Shown here piece after piece: positions 1 through 13,800 of a stretch of DNA of 64,000 nucleotides. This stretch comes from Rotaria sp. Silwood1. Its lineage: Eukaryota; Rotifera; Eurotatoria; Philodinida; Philodinidae. The DNA is taken from positions 707,507 to 771,506 of the forward strand of contig CAJNOP010000003.1 of assembly GCA_905250075.1 (NCBI GenBank), written 5' to 3'. The position numbers and the translations under genes are program-made. Positions within the stretch are counted from its first letter, which is position 1. The number at the start of each line of letters is the position of its first letter. Under the pieces are notes generated by a model that saw only the letters and a list, made by a program, of their open reading frames with translations, ran no database searches and had not been told where the DNA came from.

Positions 1-1234
1 TTTTTAATCCAAAAGATTCAATACGTTTACATGTCAAAAATAAAAATTTAATTTCAACATTATCAAAATCGAAACTATCACTTTCATCTATCTATCATGT
101 TGATGATTCAATAGCATGTCATCAAAGAAATATAGTCAATGAATTTAAATCAATTCTTCAACAAACAAAAAATATTCATATGAATAATAATGCTTTTGAT
201 CATGATTTAACAATTAATATTTCTCCTCCATTAAAAATCGATACAAAAGAAATATTAACTTCAAATAAATCGAATATACAGGTATTAACATGTACTCTTA
301 TACATTCCTGCAAATAAATAGCGCATAGTTTAAAAAAAAGAATAATTACATATTCTGAAAGCCCCTGAAAATTTCTATTATCTTGCGTATTTATGTTTTA
401 GTTTGCACTTATGCACGATCAAAATATATTGAGTGTAATGAAGCATTCTCAAAATGAGGCTGGCACAGCCTTTATATTGTCACTAGTGGCAAAATTAGTT
501 ATTAAAATTTTTCATCACTGTAGAAGAACTTTTAAAAAGAAAATTTATTATATATTTTGATAGATCTTGAAATTTTCTATGATATAGTGTCTTGCATTTA
601 TATGTCGCAACAAAAAAAATGGAAAATAACTAGAAATATACAAGGAAATGGAAAATTTTAAGCTTTGTTCGAATATAAATTACGTTTTTTAAAATAGTGA
701 TTTTGTAGTGGTATGAAATTTCAGAAACATATTGTCTATAAGTAAAATCTAAAACATAAATGTACTGGATAATAGAAAAGTTTAAGAACTTTCAGCATAT
801 GTAATTATTTTTTTAAGATATGATTTTATAGTGAATATATATTTAAAATATGGGCTCTCACTATTCATTTTTTTGAAGTACATATTGTGAAGCAAAATTT
901 TATAATTTAGCCAATATTTTGCTCAATAACAAATCGAAATGATAATAAACCTGAAAGTTCATCTGTTGGTTCTTCAGATAGTGAAACAAAATCAATTAAA
1001 GATGATCCTGTAGAAATTCATAAAATAATACAACATCAAAATGAAATTGTTCGAGAAGGTGTTGAACAATTAATGCGTTATCAAAAATTATGTGAATCAT
1101 ATAAATTAACAAGTAATAAAGCAGTTAGACAATTTCTTATGAAATCCACGGTTTTATCTCCAGAGTCTCTTTATAAATTATCAATTATCAATGAACCAAA
1201 TTCAACACACCAAATAAAGAGAAAAACAAAATAG
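1..1234 (+). CDS. 3' end of an unrecognised protein-coding gene (partial)
   Basis: Two exons are visible, 1-281 (frame starting at base 3) and 911-1234, joined in phase 0 by a 629-bp GT-AG intron; the stop is TAG at 1232-1234. The gene enters from the left edge, so its start and main domains are not visible. The readable part is Asn/Ser/Lys-rich. The last exon has a Ser/Glu-rich stretch followed by a likely helical segment (EIHKIIQHQNEIVREGVEQL) and a basic tail ending IKRKTK. No family was recognised. Codon use and the clean splice sites match the neighbouring genes, so it looks like a live host gene. The intron (282-910) has no feature I can name. Confidence 0.6.
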
Positions 1235-1419
1235 ACTAATTTTCATCTATTTCTTTTGTACAAATTATGATTTAATTTTTTCTTCTTTTTAGAATTTCAA
1301 AAATTACGATTTTTATGAATAATAAAATCAGTTTTTCAAGCAATAAATTTTAATTATTATTTAAATATTATTGAGTAAAATTTGAAATAGTAAAACGCAA
1401 AGAATAATTCTACATAATG

Positions 1420-1798
1420 CCTAGGTCAAACAAGAAGCTGATAAGATCTTACAAGATCATATCTCTGCTAGAGCCTGTTAACTTACTTTTGAATCCAACA
1501 GACTTTAGTCGGCTGAGAAATGTGTAGGATGCACTAGACATCGAATACAAAAATCGGAAAAAAACTATTTCGTATTTTCGGAGGCAGTTATCCAATTTCG
1601 ATTAGAAAATTTCATGGAGAGTAATAAATTACGATTTCACTGAGACCAAATCCGAAAATTTTCAGTCTAACGAGCTCTAATTTCTGGTCGTGTCAGATTA
1701 GAAGAGAGCCGGCCGAAACGTAGCACTCTCAGAGGTCGTACACTCAATCATAATACACCGTGCTTGGAAAATCTTACCGCTTGACTGTTTGACCTGGG
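1420..1798. mobile_element. MITE-like inverted-repeat element, CCAGGTC family, copy 1
   Basis: The left end reads CCTAGGTCAAACA (1420-1432) and the right end TGTTTGACCTGGG (1786-1798), which are reverse complements with one mismatch. The match continues imperfectly for about 30 bp through AAGC..TAAGATCTT. The 379-bp interior is richer in GC than its surroundings and has no long ORF. No target-site duplication was clear. A shorter element with the same kind of ends lies at 34649-34846. The likely class is a non-autonomous DNA transposon; the superfamily is not assigned. Confidence 0.6.
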
Positions 1799-4732
1799 CA
1801 AATACATCGTGTTAGACTGAGTAATGTTTATTTTTAAAAAAATTTTTATCCATTTTAATGAATTTATAAACTTGGGAGATTTTTGCTGTGTTATATAATA
1901 AGTTGCGCTTCAATTTTTCTCATACGTCGGAATATTTTGATTGATATCAATTCTAATAACTAAATTTAACGCAAAAGATAGAAATTCTTGCAAAATAAAA
2001 TTTGTTTCTATTCAGTAAATAATTGGGAAATTGACTAAATCAAATATTTTAAATACTCAATTAGTTAAATATTTCTTGGTAAACAAAATAGTTACTAAGT
2101 CTGATTATCAATATACAAATCTAATATTTAAACATTAAAAAGATTGAATAATTTGTAAAAATATTCTGAATTTTTTAAATGTAATTAGGCTAAGATAAAG
2201 ATACTATGAAAGATGACTATGAGGAATAGGTAACGTACAGTTTTAGTAGAAGATGTCTCCTTCAAAGTTGTGGATGAAAAGTGAAACATATATAGGTTTC
2301 TTTTATTCGTTTTTTCTTGGTTTCAGTTATTATTCTAAAGGTTTTTTTCTTGATGTAGTTTACGTACTTCATCCTCTCGCTGATGTGTCTTTCCTAGTAT
2401 ATTTAGATTTTCTCTAGCTTGTTCATATATATATAGTCATCGCTTAGAAAATACAATTATTCATTGCTGATCCGCTAGATCAATGCCTCGATAAGACATA
2501 GAAAATTTTATAGAGACACAGTGAGATGAGAGCTCACCAAAAACGAACAACTATATCAAAATAAACTGGTAAGTTGCTTCACAAATGGAAACAATCAGAC
2601 GTACAGTTGATTAGATAAAAGATAAACGGTTTTCTAATAGTTTAGGCAAATGATCCAAAAAAGCAACAAAGCTTTATGGATCTAATAACTATATAAGTAG
2701 ATTTTTAACTGATACAATTGTAAAACCAACTTTTCCTACTTAAAATTAGTTTTAATAAGTCAATTAGAAAAGCAATTATATTTTTTTTCACATTTTCAAA
2801 AAAAACCTATTTAATATTTTCACCATAGCCTTTGTCTAATACTAACATCCGATACAAATGTGATATAGAAAAATCAATTCGCAATAATAATGTAGTAAGA
2901 GACCAATAAGAAGTATAAATAAGTATGTTTAAAAAAATAAATAGTTAGATACTATTACAGTCATTCAGAGAACCTTATGAATTATTCGTTTAAAAATATG
3001 AAAATTATTTGAAATATGGAAATTTGAAGGGCATAATAGTCGTATTTTTCTTATCAGTCTTGGTATTTAAAGCCCCTGTGCAAAAGACGATTGTCTGTGT
3101 TTCAAACTGTAGTAAGAACAAAATCACGGCTTTCAGCCAGTGTCAGAACAAATATCTTGAAAAATTCCAATCTAAGCTATGTACAAAGACATGATTTCTA
3201 ATATCGGCACGAAACTCTTAAGGTAATCAGTTATAAATTATATAAGTCGAGATTGCAAGTAGCTATCGATCTGTGATTTTTAACAATCTACAGAGATGAG
3301 AACGTCTTTTTCTTTGATAACATATAAGACAAAATCATTTTGAAATCATTGTTTTCCGCAAAATGTCCAAAAAAATGCATGAAAATGATGTTTCATTTGA
3401 TGAAATTTTATTTTTTCTATACTTTTTAGATAGAGCAACTTGAGATCTAAAGTTCAAGAATCAAATTGAATGATTATCGTCGCACATACTAATACTGAAC
3501 AAGTAAAATTCTATGTCTGTTCAATTGAATAGGTTAGAACTTTGCTGATTTATGTGCAAATTTTCTTACATATGACAAAATTTCATTCAAATGTTAGACT
3601 ATTCCCATCAATAATTTTTGAATGTCCTATAGAAATCATTGAGCTGAAAATCATCCCCGTGCATTTTCTTTCCATTTCTGAAAACTACAGATCGCTGGCT
3701 GCTCGTATTCTTGATTTGTTCAATTTTTAATCAGACAAATATCGCTCCAATATTAGTAGTATTAACAGGTGGTGCAGATGAAATGATACAAAATCATTTT
3801 CTTTTTGAGTAATGTCGATACGTTTGCACAAAGACATTTGATAGAGAATTGTTCGTCCTAGAAAACCGTTTCGTTTGTTTTTCAAATAAATTTTTCTGGG
3901 ATGTAGAAACATTTAAAGCATGAACACTTGCTCAATCGTGTAACTGTAAGTTTAGATTGTGAATAGAAAAGTTTGTTTCCTTCATTTCCACGACTTTTTA
4001 AAAAACTTTCAGGCTATCATTCATGAGAAAAAAAAATTTTGGAACTAACATCTAATGATATTTTTCTATGTATCTCGCAAAAAAAAGCATGTTCTCCAAG
4101 TTGAGACGTAGTACATGAAACAGTCATTCTCGTGTTGTCTGATGTAGAATTTAATTAAAAATAAAATGATGTGACTTCTAAGTTGAATGGCACAAAGGAT
4201 TAAATTGCATTAACTTAAAAAGAAACAATCACGTTATTCCGTCAGACAATTTTTTCCGTTGTTTCTCTTTGCAATTTTTACTCCATGATCATCCTCACAA
4301 AGATTTCTTCTATAATTCTGAAATATGTATATGAAAAGATGCAGAATTTTGTAGTATGTATGATATTTCAACAAACTATTTTTAAAAGAAATTTGCATCA
4401 TTTTTCATTTGTTTTTCTGACTGTCACAATTACTTTATTGAATAAGTGTTAATATTTCATATTTCGCTTCTAATAAGGATAATTTATTTGGAAAACAATT
4501 GAAATAGTTTTGTAGAGAGAAAAATTCTCTGTCGAATAACTTTCTGAGTGTACATTTAAAAAGCTCAATAAAAAGGAAATAATATTGCCTTGTTCAATCT
4601 CCGCCACTTGCTATACTTGTAAAATTAAAATAAGAATTGCTTTGTTTCAAAAATTGACTTGGTCATTTATTACATTTAGATATCCATAAATGTAAATGAA
4701 CTTGACGATTACATTGTTGTTTTTTCTTATTT
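1799..4732. other. Gene-poor AT-rich DNA
   Basis: Only short ORFs occur here, without coding character or plausible splice partners. The 61-aa ORF at 3009-3194 begins with a hydrophobic stretch but has no other support. I see no RNA gene or clear repeat. Confidence 0.5.
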
Positions 4733-5091
4733 TTATTCATTGGTAATTGATTTTGTTATTCGCTTAAGTCCAAATGTTTTAATAACATTAATAAGAGCTG
4801 TAATAACCATAAGAAAAAAGAAGCAAGCTGTTGTACATATAAATATAATAATAAAACATCGATGTTTATCTTTTCTTCTTTTTGATTGTAATATTTGATG
4901 TAAATCTAAACCACCTTTTTCTAGATTTATTTGTGTTTGATTTATTGATGTTTGAATATCTTCAACATGTATTTGTTGATCATTCAATGTTGAATATAAA
5001 TTATGATACAATTCTTCTATTTTATTTAAATTATATTGTAATTTAAGAATTTCATCACGTGCTTCATAGATTTCTGATGATGAGTATTGAT
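4733..5091 (-). CDS. Syntaxin-like Qa-SNARE, C-terminal exon (5' exons not found)
   Basis: The minus-strand reading frame encodes a full SNARE helix followed by a basic linker (SKRRKDKHR), a hydrophobic anchor (CFIIIFICTTACFFFLMVI) and a 20-residue tail. From EIYEARDEILKLQ onward it lines up without gaps with the SNARE motif of syntaxin-7/12 type proteins. The zero-layer Gln falls in LNDQQIHVEDI. The open frame continues upstream to 5146 and would add a hydrophobic N-terminus, but that DNA is a pyrimidine tract ending in AATTAAG just before 5091, a textbook splice acceptor. I therefore treat 5091 as the 5' end of the last exon. No Habc-domain exons were found to its right, so this is either a gene with a distant 5' part or a gene fragment. 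Confidence 0.55.
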
Positions 5092-5146
5092 CACTTAATT
5101 GAATTTGCATGGAAAAATAAATCAAAATAATAAGAACATAAAACAT

Positions 5147-8100
5147 AACAAAAGTTAATATTGGATTAATAAGAATTTTGATACATTGGTACAGAGGAAA
5201 AGTATTATATTGAATTTATAATTTGTAGCGCGTTGAATTTATGATAATAAGTTATTTTTATATTATAATATTGAATAATAGATTTTTAAAGTTTATTTTT
5301 CTTTTATAAGAAATATTGATGAGTTTACGTTTATTTTCTAATCAATTAAAAAAGATTGACGTGATTTTTTTATTTAATTTTTTTTTTAAATTTTTTGTTT
5401 GCTGCTTTTCTTCTCAAGTAAGTTGCATTCTGACTTCAAATTATACATCAGAAAATAAATGGTTTTATAGATTGTAGGTAATCGAACAAGATTATATAGG
5501 AAACCAATATATTTTTAGACAAATTTAAAGTTCAAGTTTTTTTAATTATTGTTTGATAATGTCGCTTTAGATATATTAAGTTTATCATTGATGACACTAT
5601 AAAATAGAAATATTGACCAGAAAATTTCTCTAAATGTCAAATTACTTTTCCATCGAGGCGATTTTTATTTCATAAATGCTAGAAAGTAATAGAAAAATCG
5701 AGTATTATTCGGTTTTCTGAGTTTCCATTTTTGAGATGTCGAAATTTTATTCGGTTTTTCCAATAAAGAACTGTGGTCTCTTCAGTTTACGTAGAAACTC
5801 CACTTTTGAGCTTCAACTTCAAACTTTACATAAAGTAAGCTCTCAACAAGATTAGCTCATTGTCTAAGTTTTAGCTTTTCTAGTGTTTCATTTCAGGAGA
5901 TGTAAATTCATGAATACATTTGCTTTTAGATATGAGAAAATTTTGAAAATTGAATATCCCACGATAGGAAATGCTTAAAAATCTAAAATTTGTCCAAGGA
6001 ACAAATCTTATTGAGAATTCGGTTCGTGTAAATTTACAATTCGAAAGTCGATATTTTACGTGATCTGAGAAAAACCACAGCTTTTTGTTGAAAAATCCAG
6101 TAAAATTTTGATACCTCAAGAACGAAACCTAAAAAATCCAAACTATAGAGTTTCTTTTTGTAGACATGCATGTTAGTTTTGAGAAATAAATAGTTCCTAT
6201 CGATATTGTGATTTCATTTTCAAATAAAAGTAAATTATTTACAATGTCTGTTTCATTACTGATTCAAAGTTGTTTCTTAATAATTGAAGATTACGATAAT
6301 TTTCAAGTAATGGACATGATTCGATATTCAACAGTATACTGTTGTAAGGAAACTGGTTTCGAGGATTGATTTATACTGCAATATGTCCACCAGAGATTAT
6401 ATACATAGACGACGAAGAATGATTTGGTGAAAGATTCTTTTTTAAGACTTGAAGCATTTTTCGTAAGACAAAAGTGCTAATGAATATTCGTTTATTTTTT
6501 TTAATATACCATACTGTTAGTACTGTAAGTAGAAGCTAAATCCAAAGCAATTGAAGAGAGAACTATCTGATTAATATTGAATGATTTTCTATCAAATTTA
6601 ATTGTTTTCAAATATTCTCTTAGATCCAATTTAATCAGTCCAAACTAGTTATAAATAATTGTTTTTTCATGATCATTAGATGCCTAATCAAATAGTACTT
6701 GGAAGACTTAGTGTGCTTTATCACACAGAACAAGTTTTTATAAGTTAAGCTGCCTAGTTGGTACCATGCTTTCGTACATTGAAACGACTCTTCTCGCATG
6801 TATTCACTGAAATTATTGTAAAATTGTAAACATTAAGAAGAGAGTTTCCTTTGTATGATAACAGTTGACATTGAGAATGCTAGGCGGATCAATATTTATT
6901 AGAACGGGTACACATATTATATTGGGATCATATTAATACTCTTCAACAAATACAGAAGAAACTGCTCTGTTGAAGTGCTTAGACAAGAAATTATCCAATG
7001 AAACTTCTCCACTGATTGTTTACTTTAACTATTTAAAATATCTAATTAGAACAACAATTGGTCATACTACATAATCAATAATTTGAAATAACAATGGCTA
7101 GAGTATTTTTCGAGGTAAAGTTGGGTAATATGTCTATGAAGATTATGCACGATGAAGCTCATTCTAATGACGATGTTAGCTTTGTTGGTACACGAAGTTC
7201 TATTGAATGCCATATAGAGAAAACTATGATATGTATACTATCTAATCAGTATATAATCTTGGTATTCTCATTCGAATTTAATGATTTTTTTTTTCTGTTT
7301 GATAACATTGTCAAGCAACGATTGTCCATAATACGCCATACAACCTATCATATGCTGTTAATAAAAATCGATTGCCAATAACATTGTTTTTCAGATTTCA
7401 ATGCACATAATTGATTGATCAATGTGATCTAAATCTAATACTCATCGAGGTGAAAATAATCAAGACGGAATCATGATCATAGAAGCGTATGCATTTTCTG
7501 TTCGCACGTTACAAGCAAACGACATGTCTGTAAAAAAACATCTTTAACTCTGGGTCATTGGTTTACACATTGTCCTTATCTTGTATTATTCTGACAAAAA
7601 GACATAGGCGAAATCAGCTTGAAGAATATTTTAAACAAAAAAAACACTAAATTGTTCAAGTGCACTAAAAATAATCATGAAGAGTTTTTTTTCTTTTAAA
7701 TATCGATAATAATATTGATACATAGATCGATATTAAACAATGTCTTATGAATTCTATCGAACATACAGCAACTGAAATACTCCTATGCTAGTCTGCACCA
7801 ATGAAATACATGCATTTTTCTTTGAGTTTTTTTTCATATCAATGATTGTATTAGCTGGTTTTTTTGCTATAAGCTCTTTGTAATATTCATTTCTTAGGTA
7901 AATAAAACGAATAATAATGAAACAGTAAGAAATAATAATAATAATAATAAAACAATGTTTACTTATTAATAAGAACGTAAATAACATCAAAATCTTATTG
8001 TTAAAGAATCTATAATTAATAAACAAAAGAGTTTCTGGAGAAGGCATTGCATTTTTTTTTTCTCTTCGAACATTTAAAGAACTTCTTCATCAAATGACAT

Positions 8101-10864
8101 TTAGTATGGTATAGATAAGAATGCAAAAACTAATCTTTATTATTTCATAGTGGGTTAAAATGATCTTTAAGTGTATATATCAACAATAAGGAAAGACTAC
8201 AACATGATAAAATCAAACACTATTAGCATCCATATACACGACTAGTGTGTAAAAAAAAACGAATAATTCACTATTTCGTCTGTTAAAGAATACAAAACCT
8301 TCGCTGAAGATGTACATACAAAAATCAAAGAATCCTTTTTCGTGTTATTTCAAGAGAAATACTTGCATAGATATTTGTTCACTAAATTTTTGTTCTATAT
8401 TGATATATCGAATTCTGTTGATGAAATTCAGAACTGAGCAACTCAATTCAACTCAAAGAAATTTCTAAAGATTATTGTTGTAAGATAAAATTTACATAGT
8501 TTAAACCAATGAAGGATCAAATTATGTCTATGACTGATTCTGTATAATTTTTCTCCCGAGTTTTTATCTCGACATAACTGAATCATAATCATATTTTGTA
8601 AACATATATATTGTTTTCTGTTCTGCTCGGATCATCTTATCACTATTTTCTTTTGCTTTCTTTGTTGAGTGGATATAATTTATGTACTTATGCTCTCAAT
8701 GTACCGAGGATATTTTTCTATTCTTTTCAAGTCATCAGTACAATAAATATTTGTTTTAATCTATTAGCATAAAATCATGGATATCTTTTGTTTCGATGAA
8801 TTGATATAGTTATTTATTGTTTAATAAATACCTCTTATAAAATATTCATCTTTTGTTTAAGATTATTTTATTCAGCTATGACCTTCTCTTATAGTTTGCT
8901 ATTATTTGTTGAATGAATACTACTTCAATTTATTTTATAGTAAATAATCTTCGTGAGATTGTCACGTGAAGAAAACGAAATTTTTCTCTTTTTATATGAT
9001 GAAAGACAATAAAGTTTTTTTCATAATTCGTTCATTGAATGAAAGCAAGAATAAATGTATTGACTAAGATTTTCCAATGGGACTGAGTTAAGTTGCACCT
9101 TGTAGAATATTTGTATTAGACTCTATTATTTTATTTCTATGGTTGTTAGTAATGAGAATAATTATTAACATCCATGATGAAGATTCGATACTTTTGATTT
9201 GTGTGATTAAATTTTTTTGTATGAATTCCTAATTATGGTTAACTTTTTGAAAGATAAATTAGGATGAGACAATGCAATTGTTTTCTCAAACTCATTGCAT
9301 TATTATTCTATACATATCGTTCGTATTTCTCTAATGGCATACACATACACCCACAAGCACACAATATATTCATAAAATCTTTTCATTTAGAAAAGGAAAT
9401 AATCTAGTTAATCGGAAAATGATCTGAATGATAAGCACGAGATTGTTTTTGAAACTATATTCTCGCTTATTATTTACGCACCGTTGGTGTATGAGAATGT
9501 AAAATATATCGTTGTTTTTTTTTTCGAAATGTTAAAATAACATACATAGACGAACTTCAGTGTTTTATTTGATATATAAATTTTTCTTGTTTGTATTAGT
9601 TATGTTATGCTAGACAAATAGATAATAATATTTAAAATTCATTCATTAACAATAAAGAAATTTAATACATGTACCTATTCAATGTTGACTTGTTTCTTGT
9701 TTTCATTTATTGTTTTAGTCGAATATAAAATGAATATGATTTATAAATTTTAATTAATAATTTTGTATTTTTTGTTTTACACAACATATCCGATTTGCAT
9801 TAATCAAATAAGAAGTCTTCATAGAAATGAATTATTTATTAATAATGAACATTCGATATGTCATTAGGCGTATTTTTATAAGAATTTAAATAAGATTTTC
9901 GAAGTAATCGTGCCTAATTTTTCATATCTTCAAAAATATCTTAGTAAGTCTTTACATAGCAATGATAAATTGAACACTATTATTCCTATAGACCAGCTTA
10001 TAAACTTACAATCTATTATGAAATATTTGTAAAAATATATCAATTCCTTAATTTGTCTTAACATAACCACTTCCGATAAAGCTTCGTATACAAACTCTTG
10101 TCATATAAATAAGATGAGAAACATAGCTAACAAGATCCACTCCAGAAAATATCTATAATATTCTGAGATCTATTTCTATTCCCATGTAACAAAGCAGACA
10201 TTCTCTAAAGAGTACTCCATATAATTTAAAAAACATAATACAATCATATTTCATTATGGTGAATATTTTCAATTAATATATCATTTTAAGAGGAATAATT
10301 ACATATATATTTATATATAATATATTTATACATATAAATAACATTGGCTCAATTAACAGAAATGACATTGCATCATTGAGTGAATGAGTGTGTGAGACGA
10401 AAAAAAATTGAGAGTGGAGACTCTACCACAGACAACACGGAAAGAAAACATTAGTGTAAAGTATTGATTTTCATACTGCTCATAATAAACAAATAACAAT
10501 ATTAATAGGAAGATTAGAATCAATATTGTTTTACACAAAAAAAAGAACAAAAAAAGAAAACAACGAATTAATACACTTACAAAAAAAAACAAAACAAGAA
10601 ACGATTTTTCTGATTTGTATAGGTATAAAAAGGGAGGTGCAGAAAGGCTAATAAAGAAATTAATAAAACATGCACATACTGAACTCACCTTACAAACGAC
10701 AAGCAAGGCAGCAAAATATTTTTTGTTTTTTTTTGCACAATGAGCAGAAAAAAAAGGAAGCCAATGAGGAAAAAACATTTTCAGATCTTAAATTATATAT
10801 CGTGAGAATTAAGTCAGATGAAAAAATTAAAAAAAAATAATAATCGATGCAAATTGTTTATAAA
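5147..10864. other. Gene-poor AT-rich DNA between the SNARE exon and SNAP-25
   Basis: No convincing coding exons were found in 5.7 kb. Short ORFs at 7094-7381 (+) and 7754-8047 (-) lack splice support; the latter contains a run of Ile codons produced by an (AAT)n microsatellite near 7930-7950. The 10353-10778 ORF is low-complexity. The stretch just right of 10300 may hold the 3' UTR of SNAP-25. Confidence 0.45.
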
Positions 10865-13800
10865 TTAACTTTTCAGCAATGTTTTAGCTCGTTTATTAGC
10901 TCCTTCAATACGACTTTGACTTATATCCGTCTGGAAGAAAATAAATAAATAAATAATTATGATTATAATTATTTTGTTTTTTTCTTCTTCTTACTTTTCC
11001 TTTAATACGTTCAATTTGATTATTTTGATTGGAAATTTCATTACCCATATCGCAAGCCATATTTCGTAGGTTACCAATCATTGTACTTACTTGTTGAAGA
11101 TTTTCTTCCATTTCATCCTCACGTGCATCATTCGTTATTCTTTAAAATATAACAGAAATTTTGAATTTTATATTTTTGTCTTATATGTTTGTTTTCTTTA
11201 CCTTTGAATATAACCGGAACCGGGACCAACACCATTCTGTGAAACAATTTGTCTTGGACCTGATGCATTTACTTTTCCATCTTCATTATTTTTAAATGTT
11301 TTGCTATAAGCAGCACTTTTTTCAATATTTTTCGTTCTGAAAATATTAATCATGAAGAAAAAATAAAATAAAAATATAATTTTAATAAGATATATTTTTT
11401 AGACCTTTTCCATGGAAGTACACATAAACCACAACATTTTTCAAGACCTTCAAGATTTTTTTCTGCATCACGCATTTCAGCATTTATACGATCCATTCCG
11501 GAATCAATTGCATCAAGTTGTTCTAAATGAAAGTATTTATATTAGTTTCTGATTTCTTGGTTGTTTTTTCTTTTGGACGCATTGTATTCGAGAATTTTTT
11601 TGTGTTAAATTTCTCGATTATTTGAATAAAAGAAGTTTACAGTTCATCTATCAAATTTTCGTTTTCTTCTTATTTTAGAATATGAAATGATTGATTTAAA
11701 AGGATTTCCAATTCGACAGCAATACGATTAATTTTTTGCATGTTGACTTAAAGATTTATTATGTTTACTATCTGAATGATGTTATTAATCTAAAGTATAT
11801 TTTACTCCAAAAAAAAAAAAGAACAGGTTCATAGTAGAATAATCAAGTTTGAGAAAATTGTCGACTTGTTAATTCAAGCAAATAGAAGAACTTGTTGTCT
11901 TCTACTCAATATTAATTTATACAAAAAATAATATGAAGTATATTTCCAACTTATTGTGACAGTCTGTTCAATGTACTTAAGAAATAAGAAAAGCTCATTT
12001 CTCGGCTTTTTTTCTATTGTCCTTGAGTTGATAAACTTGTTATGTTATCGAAGAAGAGTTCATCGCTACATGTAGAAATCCATCTACGTTCATGAAAAAA
12101 ATAAAATTCAAATTCAAGCTTAGTTTTTTGTCTTTTTCTTATTTTAATCAATTATATCCAAAAATAGAGAAGAAATCGATGAAATTTGATCTTTCGGAAT
12201 CTTTAGTGGATTTAATGTCAAGGATATTGTAAAAGAAAAGGTTTTTAAGAAAATGAAACTCATCTCTACTAATAAACAAGAGCCTAGAACGTTCTTTTGG
12301 ATTAATTTTCAAATGACTTGTATAAAGTTATTAAAAAAGATGAATTTCTTTCTTTTTTTTTGAATAAGTAAATTTCTACCTCCTTGTTCATCAAGCATAA
12401 CCAATGTTCGTATTCCAGCTTCTTTGCTCTAAAAGATTGAAGAAAATATTCATTTAAATAATTAAAAAAGTTAATTTTCATATACGTACTTCTTCACAAA
12501 AACCGAGCATACGACGAGTAGATTCCAGTGACTAAAAGAAAAAGTATACGTAAGTATTATTTAAATGATTCAATAGAGTGCTTTGTTTTAAAATTTACAA
12601 ATACATTTTTGTAATTAAAATTAAAAAAAAATCAATTTATTAATGCCTTTTTTTGGTTGTTGTTCAAATGAAATACAAACATGAAATTTAGTTTGATAAT
12701 TTTCAAAAACTTTAATCGATTATGATATTTAGTAAATTTCTTACATTATTAAATCCATTGGGAAATCATGTTTATTAATCATTTGTATTTAAACATAAAA
12801 AAGAATATCTTGAAAAATCTATTGAATAATTTAAATAAAGTTATAATTTTATATTATTCCATTCAATTGACCGTCTTTTTCTTTCATTATTAAAAGAAGT
12901 TTTATGTATAGCACCAAAAAACTAATTATTCTATGTTTTCTAACACAAAAAATAGCTTTCCATCTCATAGGAATTCAAATTCGAATTGATCCAGTTTTGA
13001 TCACTGTGTTCTATCTACGACACCAGCATATTCATGTCATTTTGAATAATCAAACTTGTCATAAATAAAAACCAAAGAAAAGAAACTATCAAAAGTCTTT
13101 GTTATAAATACAATAATTGGAAATATTCAATACAATTGAATTTATTCATATGTAAAATGAAGAAGTTTTATCGAACATGTAATAGTATCATTTATTTCTC
13201 GATAAAATCTCGTTTTCTTTTCTAAATTGAAGAATGATAAAAACTAATTTAGAATTTTCTTCCTTGTCTTCTTCTTTTTTTTTCTACAACTCCTCCTCAA
13301 CACTATTCATCAATCATCGTATTATATAGCGCATATATAGCTATATACGGACGAGATGCATCTTGCTAATCGAATCGATCTCGCATTCATGCACGCAAAA
13401 GTACTAAACAGAGGATTTGTGCCTCACAGAGCAGGAAAAAGAAAAATATTAAATTAAAATTATTCAAAAAATATCACTTGAAAATTGTTGCTTTACCTCA
13501 TGAACACCCTGATCGATGGACAATAATATTTGTTCTTCTTCCGTAAGTATTCTTGGTGGTTCATTATTAGGTTGAGCGGTATTGTTCGGTTTTGATGTGA
13601 ACGGTAAGACCATGTCTTATATTTAAAATATAGTCGAGGACGCGAAAAGAAGACCTTTTCAGATATCTTTTATTTATTATATTGTGTGTGATTTTCACAT
13701 TTTCGAATATTAAAAACCATTGACAACGTAAATCGATAATGATGAATAATAATGTCTTTTTTTTATTAGTAGAAAATTTTTAGTCACTCACTGATTGCTA

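Noticed and set aside
5092-5146. Hydrophobic N-terminal extension of the SNARE frame, resembling a signal sequence
   Set aside because: The DNA is a pyrimidine-rich tract ending in AG, better explained as an intron end.
7754-8047. 97-aa minus-strand ORF with an Ile-rich segment resembling a membrane anchor
   Set aside because: The Ile run comes from an AAT microsatellite; no SNARE helix or splice site accompanies it.
10353-10778. 141-aa minus-strand ORF with many Phe/Leu
   Set aside because: Low-complexity translation of poly-A and poly-T rich DNA, no splice context or domain; it lies in the 3' flank of SNAP-25.
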